Source: Psychrobacter glacincola (GTDB lineage Bacteria; Pseudomonadota; Gammaproteobacteria; Pseudomonadales; Moraxellaceae). Taken from it: DNA of 64,000 nucleotides. The notes under the pieces were generated by a model that was given only the letters and a program-made list of their open reading frames with translations, searched no databases and was not told the origin of the DNA. Both the position numbers and the translations under genes were made by a program. The stretch covers positions 248,001-312,000 of the forward strand of contig NZ_CAJGZH010000002.1 in NCBI RefSeq assembly GCF_904846075.1, read 5' to 3'. Below, piece after piece: positions 56,792 to 64,000 of this stretch (positions are counted from its first letter, which is position 1; each line of letters starts with the position of its first letter).

Positions 56792-58090
56792 CTAGCCAAA
56801 TAGTCCAGCAAGATTGGCTAAAAATAACAGCGCAAAACCCGTTAAGAAGATGAGTCCCGCGATAGAGAGTGCATTCATGCCAAAAGACAGTTTTTTATGG
56901 TTTTTAACCAGTGAGTAATTCAACCAGCCAAAGATAGGCGCTGAAACAAACGCCGATATCATGGCAAACTTAAGCATAGTACCTAGTTGTCCAGTAAAGA
57001 AAGTGATAATCATCAACCCACCACCGATAGCATAGGTCGTCCAAAAAGCGATTTGCTTTTTGTTGATTTCGCTTTCACCTTTTATTAGACGCCAGCACTC
57101 AGCGTTGGCACGGCCATAACCGTCTGCACAGGTGATCGTCGTGCCGAACATACACATAAAGGCGACGAAAGCGACCAATAAACGTGACCATTCGCCGATA
57201 GTCGCGGTATACATGTTGATCAACTGATTGATATAAGCGCCACCGACCAGCTCAATTTCTTGTCCTGAGCCATACTGTACAAACACACCTAACGATAAGA
57301 AGAACAATGCCAAAATGGCAGAAACGGCATAACCGACGTTAAAATCTAACAAACCTTGGCGATGGGTGGTGTGATCGGCTTTGACTTTGGCAGATGTCCA
57401 CATCGAGGTAATGGCGGCAAACTCAAGCGGTGCTGGCATCCAGCCCATGAGTGCCACGATGAAACCTAAAGTTGCTAAATTCCAAGGGGAAGCCGCGACA
57501 AAGTCAGCAGCCATGACTGTCGGCTTGCCAGCAGCAATGATGACAGCAGCGACGGTCGCAGTCGTCAAGGCAATCATAATCCATTTGGTCACACCATCGA
57601 GCAGCTTATAGTGACCCGCAATTAAAAAGAACCAAGAAACCGCCACGATAATCAATGACAGCGCCATCGTCGACAGACCAAGGGAGGCGGGTAGCATAAA
57701 GCCTAGTATCACCGCCGCGATGAGCGAGACCGCGCCCGTACTAATGACGGCTGATAGGATAGAGAGTATAAAATATACCCACAGATATACTTTTGAGCGT
57801 TTGGCATAGCCTGCAATCAAACTCTCGCCAGTGTCATAGACGTAGTCGGTTGCAAAGCGAAAAAATGGATACTTAAAAACGTTGGCTAAAATAATCATAA
57901 TGGCCAGTTGCCAGCCATATATAGCGCCAGCCTGCGTCGATGAAATCAAATGCGAGCCACCGATAGCAGCGGTTGCCATCAAAATACCGGGACCAAAGAT
58001 GCGCCAGCTAAAGCCTTCTTGCGGCGAGGTCGCAGTATCGTCAGTGGCATTTGGGTTGGTGCGTGGATTATTGAGTGGTTGTGTGGTCAT
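56792..58090 (-). CDS. NRAMP-family divalent metal transporter
   Basis: This inner-membrane metal-ion importer is proton-coupled, usually for Mn2+ or Fe2+. I start at the ATG at 58090 (MTTQPLNNP, 432 residues) with AGAGG upstream; the frame extends to 58126. About 11 helices are visible. Helix 1 holds GPGILMATAAIGGSHLISSTQAGA, where NRAMPs normally have the metal-binding DPGN-type motif, so substrate choice may differ. Helix 6 has LMGWMPAPLEFAAITSMW instead of the usual MPH. These departures place it in a divergent NRAMP-like branch. Confidence 0.8.
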   Translation of the reverse strand: MTTQPLNNPRTNPNATDDTATSPQEGFSWRIFGPGILMATAAIGGSHLISSTQAGAIYGWQLAIMIILANVFKYPFFRFATDYVYDTGESLIAGYAKRSKVYLWVYFILSILSAVISTGAVSLIAAVILGFMLPASLGLSTMALSLIIVAVSWFFLIAGHYKLLDGVTKWIMIALTTATVAAVIIAAGKPTVMAADFVAASPWNLATLGFIVALMGWMPAPLEFAAITSMWTSAKVKADHTTHRQGLLDFNVGYAVSAILALFFLSLGVFVQYGSGQEIELVGGAYINQLINMYTATIGEWSRLLVAFVAFMCMFGTTITCADGYGRANAECWRLIKGESEINKKQIAFWTTYAIGGGLMIITFFTGQLGTMLKFAMISAFVSAPIFGWLNYSLVKNHKKLSFGMNALSIAGLIFLTGFALLFLANLAGLFG

Positions 58091-58231
58091 GAATACCTCT
58101 AAATGGTTAAAACGGCAAATTATCACTTACCTGTGTCAGCTTGCCAATGATCATGAGAGAAGAGCTTTATAAACTGCTTAAATATAAAACGATTCATCTT
58201 GTATCGACTTTAGCACACCGAAGCCAGTCAG

Positions 58232-58250
58232 GAGAATGATTATTCTAGTT
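58232..58250. promoter_or_regulatory. Fur-box-like dyad upstream of the NRAMP gene
   Basis: GAGAATGATTATTCTAGTT matches 12 of 19 positions of the Fur consensus and contains the near-palindrome AGAATGATTATTCT. It lies about 140 bp before the transporter ATG. It could serve Fur, MntR or nothing. Confidence 0.3.
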
Positions 58251-58376
58251 GTTATTACTATTTGTTTGCATTGCCATTCTTTTTAGTTAGCATAATCAGT
58301 TGCTAATATCAAGTATTAAGGCTGATTATTTTTTAGCGGTTCTTTATAACACAATATCCATCCAATATCTGATAAT

Positions 58377-59390
58377 TTAAGGCTGTGACACAAATTTTTG
58401 CTGACGATAAGTGATGCCGCGCTGCTCATATACCTGATAGGTGGCGCTCAGCAAATCAGAAATGCTGGGATGAACGAAATCTTTGAGTGTATGTAGATAA
58501 ATAGGGGAGGTGACGTTTTCGTGTACTAAACGTTGATAACTGATTTGGTCGGTACGCACAGTCTTTAGGCTAGCAGGCACAAGGGTAATGCCTTCGCCAG
58601 CCGCCACCAAGCCTAGCGCTACTTGCAAGTCACTCACCGTCGTAGTCATAAAAGGCGAAATACCGTATTGTGCGAATAAGTGTAGTAAAGGTTCAGTAAT
58701 AGGCGCACTAAGTGTGGATTGCTCAGCGCTTGTGCGTCTGGATTTTGTATTATTATCCAGCTTTGCACTGGTTGATTTTACGCTCGTCGCCATCGGTAAA
58801 TGGGTTTGATGGTAGAGAATCAGACGATTGTTCGCTAAGTCTATCAACCGTTGCTCTGTTACATGCGCCAAAGGATGGGCTTTTGGTAAGGCGACGACAT
58901 AACGCTCATGACGCAGCAGTATTTGCTGAATCCATGGATCTTGATGGGGGAAACGCCCAAAACCGATGTCTATCTCACCAGATTTGAGCGCCTCTATTTG
59001 TTGATATGAGCTAATGTCTTTGAGATTGACGTCGATATCGGGGCTGGATTGCTTTAGCATGGCAATGATTTCAGGAAGCAATCCATAAAGCACGGATGGG
59101 ACAAAGCCAATATTCAGCATACTACTGGGCGTCGATAGCCGCTGCGTCATGCTGGTGACGGTATCAATCTCTGTCAATATGGCGCTGATTTTGTCGTAAA
59201 AGAATGTACCAGCTTCAGTCAGATGTAGCGGTCTATGGTAGCGATCGACCAATTCCACACCCATATCCGTTTCAAGCTGTTTAAGCAGACGACTCAAGCT
59301 TGGTTGTGACAATCCAGTTTTAGTCGCTGCGGCACTAAAGCTCCGTGAATCTGCGATAGCAATAAAAGCGTTGAGCTGTTTTAAATCCAT
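58377..59390 (-). CDS. LysR-family transcriptional regulator
   Basis: This 337-residue protein has an N-terminal winged helix-turn-helix (MDLKQLNAFIAIADSRSFSAAATKTGLSQPSLSRLLKQLE) and a periplasmic-binding-like effector domain (LNIGFVPSVLYGLLPEIIAMLKQ onward). A Ser/Thr-rich insertion lies near residues 210-230. LysR proteins usually control a neighbouring or divergent gene. Here the candidates are the downstream NRAMP gene and the divergent membrane-protein gene at 59629. The effector is unknown. Confidence 0.9.
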   Translation of the reverse strand: MDLKQLNAFIAIADSRSFSAAATKTGLSQPSLSRLLKQLETDMGVELVDRYHRPLHLTEAGTFFYDKISAILTEIDTVTSMTQRLSTPSSMLNIGFVPSVLYGLLPEIIAMLKQSSPDIDVNLKDISSYQQIEALKSGEIDIGFGRFPHQDPWIQQILLRHERYVVALPKAHPLAHVTEQRLIDLANNRLILYHQTHLPMATSVKSTSAKLDNNTKSRRTSAEQSTLSAPITEPLLHLFAQYGISPFMTTTVSDLQVALGLVAAGEGITLVPASLKTVRTDQISYQRLVHENVTSPIYLHTLKDFVHPSISDLLSATYQVYEQRGITYRQQKFVSQP

Positions 59391-59628
59391 ATCTTTATGC
59401 TCACTTGTTTATGATGTCACCGTTGCTTGTGGCTTATTTTTTTTGGCTATTTTGATTATTTTATCCGAATAAGAGCAGTAAGCGACAAATTATGCTTGAA
59501 GCGAACGAGGCGAGCTACTATATTGTTTGTTAACGTTAGTGTTACACTTTAGCAAACAATAAAAACTTTATTCTTAATTCTAGCTGTTATCTACTTTTTC
59601 GCGGTAAAAACTGGTTTGGTATTACTTC

Positions 59629-60585
59629 ATGAGCGACAAAAAAAATAGCCCTAATGCGCAGTTAGAGGCAAATTTAGCCAAAATTGCTAATACTAAGCCA
59701 CGTAAGCGTATGCGTAAAGATAATATCTACGAGCGTTTCATCACGCGTGTCGAAAATGTTGATAGTAATGAGGATAACCCTGCTTTCAAAGAAAATGCAT
59801 TAAAACCACTAAAGAATACCAACCATCTTTCATCGTATGAGCCATTAAGCGCCACAGAGCTAGAATTATTTGCTAATTTAGAGCAAGAAAGCGTGAGCAC
59901 AGGTATTCATGTAGATTTTTCTGATGACGATAAAGACGAGGGTTTTTCGACAAATCATGCACCGCTAGCTAATACTGACAACTCTTTAGATTCTGATGCA
60001 AGTAACGATAAATCTTCTTTATATATCGCTGACAGCGCGAATGCTGATGATTTAAAACGTCAAGATTCAGAAAGATTAGCAGCTGAAAAAGTTAGAAACG
60101 AACAACTATCTAATGATAACGAGACTGTAAATGACAATGCCACTGTTAAACAATTAGTAAAATCAAAGGAAAAGCAAGTAAGTAGCAAAAAACCGCTTAT
60201 TATTGGCATGATATTTGGCTCATTATTGATTGCTATTATTGTAGCAACACTGATTTTCACCGGTGTTCTATCGACCTCAACGAAAACGATTGCACCTGAT
60301 AGTGCAGAGACGAAAACAACAACGACAGATGCAGCACCAGCTGTTAGCACTGGCAAAGCAGTAGTAACCGATGACAACCAACCTTCTGCTGATACAGGCG
60401 CGATAGACAAATCGACAGTGATATCGCAACCAGAGGAATTCCCCACTGAGAATCCAGACACTAATCCTAATGGGGTAGAGACTACTGAAGCCCCATCGAC
60501 CATGCCAGCAGCTGAGGCAGCCATCACTTATGATGACTTTAGAGAAGAATCCCAAAGTACCTTGTATCGTGAGACCAATGATTAG
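59629..60585 (+). CDS. Single-pass membrane protein with C-terminal DFRxE...LYRE motif (paralogue 1)
   Basis: This 318-residue protein has a cytoplasmic, charged, probably disordered N-terminal part (about 1-185; rich in Asn, Asp and Lys). One membrane helix follows (about 187-212, LIIGMIFGSLLIAIIVATLIF), then a Thr/Ala/Pro-rich periplasmic stalk. The final 20 residues, AITYDDFREESQSTLYRE plus four, match the tail motif of the next gene. I recognise no family. It has no strong ribosome-binding site. Confidence 0.6.
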   Translation: MSDKKNSPNAQLEANLAKIANTKPRKRMRKDNIYERFITRVENVDSNEDNPAFKENALKPLKNTNHLSSYEPLSATELELFANLEQESVSTGIHVDFSDDDKDEGFSTNHAPLANTDNSLDSDASNDKSSLYIADSANADDLKRQDSERLAAEKVRNEQLSNDNETVNDNATVKQLVKSKEKQVSSKKPLIIGMIFGSLLIAIIVATLIFTGVLSTSTKTIAPDSAETKTTTTDAAPAVSTGKAVVTDDNQPSADTGAIDKSTVISQPEEFPTENPDTNPNGVETTEAPSTMPAAEAAITYDDFREESQSTLYRETND

Positions 60586-60925
60586 GGTCTGTTGGACATT
60601 CATCATTTCAACTAGTCATTTAATCTAAGGCATATTCTCAATTCAAATGGACTGAATTTTGCCAAGCAGTGTTAAATATCTGCTTAATACCTCGAGATAA
60701 CCTGTGCTATTTTGCTTATTAGACTGCAATTCATCTCATTTTTATCACCATTTTTCAAATTGCTCATCAGCAACTAGCCATACAATAATAGTGCTTTCAA
60801 GCCGCTTATCAGTCAATTCTATCGCTCATACCAAAAATCATTGCAACATACCCGAGAGCCCGTATCCTAAGATCAAGGATACGGTGATAGGCCGTTCATG
60901 ACATGGATTGACTCGGTATTGAATT
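60586..60925. other. Intergenic region between the two motif-sharing genes
   Basis: This 340-bp stretch holds an eight-pair hairpin at 60861-60883 (CGTATCCT with AGGATACG) without a T run. A weak 65-codon open frame at 60704-60901 has no ribosome site and an atypical composition, so I do not call it. The region probably carries the promoter of the second gene. Confidence 0.35.
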
Positions 60926-61441
60926 ATGACTATCTCAGACAATAAAAATGATATCAATAAAAGTGTTGGCTTATCCAGTAATTCTAATAACGAGCCACTA
61001 TTAGCAACCGACACCGCAAAGCTAGCAAAAGGCAGTTTGCTGAGTCATGTAAAATGGTTTGCCATAGTGGGTGTCTTGTTGTTAACGACTATATTCGTGT
61101 CGGCTCGTTTTTTTTCAACAATCCCTCAAACATCCATGGTAAGTGTTCATGTACCTGTTACGGTAGCTACTCATCAAATCAACGAGACGGCAGCAGATAG
61201 TTCACAGCTAGCAAAAGTTAAAAATAATCACAATCAGGCTAATGTTGAAGCTAAGCATGCTCAAGCCAAGAATGCTATTAGTTATGGTGATTTTAGACAG
61301 GAAGCACAGAATATCTTATATCGTGAGGCAGAAGCGTCTGTCTCACGTGTGAACCTAAATACAGCTAGCATTGAGCCTGCCATTAGTCATGAAGATTTTA
61401 GAGTAGAAGCAAAAAATATCTTATACCGTGAGGAAAAATAA
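60926..61441 (+). CDS. Single-pass membrane protein with two DFRxE...LYRE motifs (paralogue 2)
   Basis: This 171-residue protein has a short polar N-terminus, one membrane helix (about 41-62, WFAIVGVLLLTTIFVSARFF) and a periplasmic tail. The tail contains two copies of the motif found at the end of the previous gene product: AISYGDFRQEAQNILYRE and AISHEDFRVEAKNILYRE, separated by about 22 residues. The second copy is at the extreme C-terminus. The family is unknown to me. Same strand and topology suggest duplication of a common ancestor or a shared partner. Confidence 0.6.
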   Translation: MTISDNKNDINKSVGLSSNSNNEPLLATDTAKLAKGSLLSHVKWFAIVGVLLLTTIFVSARFFSTIPQTSMVSVHVPVTVATHQINETAADSSQLAKVKNNHNQANVEAKHAQAKNAISYGDFRQEAQNILYREAEASVSRVNLNTASIEPAISHEDFRVEAKNILYREEK

Positions 61442-61476
61442 TCAAGTTTATAGGCTAACAGTCACTTTGGTTAATG

Positions 61477-61874
61477 CTAATTGATAGTGGACTTAACCAT
61501 ATTTTTAATTTCAATGACACTTAATATCTGCTGACCATCTGCAACCAGCAGTAGCGTACTACCACGGCGTGCCACTTCTGGTAATTGTTGTTCTAAATCC
61601 ATAGTACATCGACGTCGCCAGCAGCTTCCACCGCTCGTCCCAAGATCACAATCACCTTAGCTTGAGCATCCAGCTCATGACTACTACGCTAATCGTTGTC
61701 GAAATTAAGCAAACTAACAAAGCCACTGAAATAAAAATAGCAATGAGTTTGCCTTTTGAGAGGACGGCAATATAGTCAGTTCAATCTCATTTGGCGTTCT
61801 GGTACGTTTGGCATCTTCTATCGTACCAAAGCCATCATATGCTCTAAGAAGCCTTGTTCAGGCGCTTGGGTGAT
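61477..61874 (-). pseudogene. kdpB: Degraded kdpB remnant (K+-transporting ATPase subunit B)
   Basis: The reverse strand encodes shifted-frame fragments that follow the order of KdpB: [52 protein letters not shown] and finally LPEVARRGSTLLLVADGQQ / ILSVIEIKNMVKSTIN. These match KdpB motifs [50 protein letters not shown] and VARQGATPLVVVEG...VIALKDIVKGGIK. The segment between VDVL and the last piece, which carries the phosphorylated Asp of DKTGT, is deleted. Several frameshifts and stops are present. No kdpA, kdpC or kdpDE is seen nearby. Confidence 0.85.
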
Positions 61875-62018
61875 ATGAATAATATATCAGTGTTGAGCCA
61901 TATAGAAAGCTATTAATTGAATTATGGATACCGCTTAGATATCAAATCTTGAGTGACGCTGGAGTAGTATTTTTCGGAAGCACTAGGGGTTTTCGATATT
62001 GTAAATAATTATAGAAAC

Positions 62019-62037
62019 AAAAATGATTATCATTTAC
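62019..62037 (+). promoter_or_regulatory. Fur box upstream of the TonB-dependent receptor
   Basis: AAAAATGATTATCATTTAC contains AATGATTATCATT, differing by one base from the core dyad AATGATAATCATT. It lies about 90 bp before the receptor ATG in an AT-rich promoter region. It implies iron repression by Fur. Confidence 0.7.
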
Positions 62038-62125
62038 AATATTGTTCACAAAGTTAGTACACACAGCATTATTAGCTAAATATAACGTTTACCACTCTTT
62101 GATCCTCCAATTAAGTGAAGTGAAT

Positions 62126-64000
62126 ATGAAACGCCACCATCAAGTTGCTCTATCCTTTCTTACCCTTTGTATCAGCCAGCAACTATATGCACAAAACAAT
62201 GTCAGTGCTATGGACATCGCTTCAAATACGATTCTTTCAGAAGACTTAGCTGTCAACGCCGCCTCAAGTGAGTTACCAAACGTGACTTTAGATACCATTA
62301 CGGTCACTGCTAAAGCAAGGACAGGAACGGCTCTGGCACAAAAAATTAGTGAGATGCCCGCCGTCACACAGGTAATTACCGAAAATGAGCTACAAATGCA
62401 GGCGACAGGCAATCGTACTACTGGAGATATATTGGCTCAGCTGATCCCAAGTTTGGGGGCAAGCAGCGGCTCAACCAGTAACTATGGCACTACCATGCAT
62501 GGCCGTCCCGTGCAGTTTTTGCTGAATGGTGTGCCATTGAGTGGCTCACGCAGCCTTTCACGCGAGCTAAACAGTATCGACCCTGCGCAGCTTGAGCGGG
62601 TAGAGGTGCTCTCTGGTGCGACCAGTATTTATGGGGCTGGCGCGGCTGGTGGTCTGATTAATCTCGTCACAAAATCTATGGTAGGTTATGGCTCTATCAG
62701 GCAAACCAGAGTCGGCGTCAGTAGCAGTCGTAATTTTGACTCAGATTCATTAGGTTATCATGTGGGGCAAACATTGGGTTATGGCGGTGAGCGAGTCTAT
62801 GGTCGCCTAGATGTGGATTATGATCGTAAGGGCGGCAAATTCGATAGCCACGATAATCGCATCAGTCCAGACGTCAATCAAACTGACCAACAAGATACCG
62901 AGTCGCTAAGTATTAACGGTAGCTTGGGTATAGAGCTCACTGACAGCCAACGTCTTGATTTGGCAGTGACTTACTATAATGATGAGCAGGATACTGACTA
63001 TGGTCCAGATTATGGTAAAAATTTACAAGTATTATTAAAACCGAAAAAATTACCACCATCTTTAAAAGCGATTGATGGCGCTGAAGTAGAAAACGAGCCT
63101 TATACCACCAAAACATCAGTGAACCTTAACTATAATAATGATGATATTGCAGGCTCAAATTTGAGCGTCACAGGGTACTATCGAGACGAAAAAGGCCGTT
63201 TTTACCCTTCTGGGAAAAGTGCAGCAGACCAAGCAGCTGAAGTTTGGGCTGCCAATGGTCTGACTGATAAAGACACGCTAGGTAAGCTGTTGAGCGCAGC
63301 AACATTCGTCACTCAATCAGAAGCAGATATTGAGGTGATGGGTTTGCGTGCCGCTATGCAAACGGATAGTGAAATTGCGGGTAAAAAGACACTGTTTAGC
63401 TATGGGGCTGATTTTGAACGCGAAAAAAGTGAGCAAACCTATGAAGGGCAAGACTTAAACACGTTTCTTGCTAGTAATGGTTTGAGCGCTCAAACCAACG
63501 GACTATCTTATAATGGTGGACCAGATACCACCATTGATAAATGGGGCGCTTTTGTCAATGCCGATATAGATATCACTGATAAATGGCATACCAGTGCTGG
63601 CGTGCGCTATCAAAAATTGAAAGCAGAAACGGCTACTTTCACGCCCATTTATGAGCAATTGCTCGAAGAGTATTTTAATGATCCTCGCATCAGTGGTGTC
63701 AGCGATGCTTATGGCATTGACTATCAGGCTGGTCAAGTGGAAAAGGGCAATACAGACCACGATAAAACCCTATTTAATATCGGTACCAGCTATCAATTAA
63801 CCCCAAATGACCAAGTATTTGCCAATTTTTCACAAGGCTTTACCACTGCTGACATTCAGCGTGCGCTACGTGATGTACGGGCAGGCTTTGTCGTCAACTC
63901 AGACAATGTACAACCTATCGCAATCGACAATTACGAGTTGGGCTGGCAGGGCAAGCATGGCAATACTGCTGCACGATTGAGCGGTTTTTATAATAAATCA
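62126..64000 (+). CDS. TonB-dependent siderophore receptor (3' end beyond window)
   Basis: The frame from the ATG at 62126 is open to the window end (625 codons, no stop). A signal peptide (MKRHHQVALSFLTLCISQQLYAQ) is followed by a likely TonB box (LDTITVTA) and a plug domain: VTQVITENELQMQATGNRTTGDILAQLIPSLG, MHGRPVQFLLNGVPLSG, ERVEVLSGATSIYGAGAAGGLINLVTK. The beta-barrel then begins. It imports a ferric siderophore across the outer membrane, probably a ferrichrome- or hydroxamate-type ligand; the exact ligand cannot be told. The Fur box supports iron regulation. Confidence 0.93.
   Translation, partial: MKRHHQVALSFLTLCISQQLYAQNNVSAMDIASNTILSEDLAVNAASSELPNVTLDTITVTAKARTGTALAQKISEMPAVTQVITENELQMQATGNRTTGDILAQLIPSLGASSGSTSNYGTTMHGRPVQFLLNGVPLSGSRSLSRELNSIDPAQLERVEVLSGATSIYGAGAAGGLINLVTKSMVGYGSIRQTRVGVSSSRNFDSDSLGYHVGQTLGYGGERVYGRLDVDYDRKGGKFDSHDNRISPDVNQTDQQDTESLSINGSLGIELTDSQRLDLAVTYYNDEQDTDYGPDYGKNLQVLLKPKKLPPSLKAIDGAEVENEPYTTKTSVNLNYNNDDIAGSNLSVTGYYRDEKGRFYPSGKSAADQAAEVWAANGLTDKDTLGKLLSAATFVTQSEADIEVMGLRAAMQTDSEIAGKKTLFSYGADFEREKSEQTYEGQDLNTFLASNGLSAQTNGLSYNGGPDTTIDKWGAFVNADIDITDKWHTSAGVRYQKLKAETATFTPIYEQLLEEYFNDPRISGVSDAYGIDYQAGQVEKGNTDHDKTLFNIGTSYQLTPNDQVFANFSQGFTTADIQRALRDVRAGFVVNSDNVQPIAIDNYELGWQGKHGNTAARLSGFYNKS

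Noticed and set aside
60060..60527. 155-codon reverse-strand frame with hydrophobic stretches
   Set aside because: It is antisense to the stalk and helix of the 59629 gene; its Val/Ser-rich repeats mirror the Thr/Asp codons of that gene.
60704..60901. 65-codon forward frame between the two motif-sharing genes
   Set aside because: It lacks a ribosome site, has Ser/His/Ile-rich random-like composition and does not carry the shared motif.
62140..63760. Reverse-strand frames of 85-90 codons opposite the TonB-dependent receptor
   Set aside because: Both lie antisense within the continuous receptor coding frame and show no independent signals.

Overview
The window looks like a chromosomal segment of a gamma-proteobacterium of the family Moraxellaceae, most likely Psychrobacter. 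This is inferred from moderate to low GC, the style of the proteins, and gene sets familiar from that genus (AcnD/PrpF-type methylcitrate genes, RecBCD with enlarged subunits, a urt-ure locus). No rRNA is present. Both edges cut genes: an IS982-type transposase on the left and a TonB-dependent receptor on the right.

Layout. 1-4.6 kb: transposase fragment, an M14 carboxypeptidase, a decayed gene remnant and a two-headed trimeric autotransporter adhesin with an 11-unit stalk repeat. 4.8-17.6 kb: one continuous minus-strand nitrogen-scavenging locus. It encodes the urea ABC transporter urtABCDE, then urease ureD-ureA-ureBC (beta and alpha subunits fused in one ORF), the accessory genes ureE-ureF-ureG, and a HupE/UreJ nickel permease. 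Three NtrC-like boxes and a candidate sigma-54 promoter precede urtA, so the locus is probably induced by nitrogen limitation. 18-21.5 kb: a COG2509-type flavoprotein, tRNA-Arg(CCU), a membrane-anchored ModA-like protein and a hypothetical gene. 22-33.9 kb: recC-recB-recD, the recombination nuclease operon, followed closely by a MepB-family gene. 34-42 kb: hypoxanthine phosphoribosyltransferase, a hypothetical gene, a CstA-family transporter, a small protein ending in Cys-Cys, an ArsA/Get3-like ATPase, and a DUF3482 GTPase/DUF2868 membrane protein pair.

42-58 kb: an SDR, then a dispersed methylcitrate-cycle region for propionate use, all on the minus strand: prpB, prpC, acnD, prpF and prpD. 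Six apparently unrelated genes are interleaved (DUF2059 lipoprotein, Sel1 lipoprotein, 5'-nucleotidase, ABC exporter, GNAT and others nearby). An array of about 12 copies of an 8-bp repeat sits just upstream of prpC. 56.8-64 kb: an NRAMP-type metal transporter, a LysR regulator, two neighbouring single-pass membrane proteins that share an unrecognised C-terminal motif, a clear kdpB pseudogene remnant, and a Fur-box-preceded TonB-dependent siderophore receptor running off the end.

The points most worth following up are the UreB-UreC fusion, the NtrC/sigma-54 architecture before urtA, the octanucleotide array before prpC, the shared DFRxE...LYRE tail motif, and the CstA/CC-tail/ArsA-like gene trio. 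Gene calls rest on reading the translations by eye; no database search was possible.
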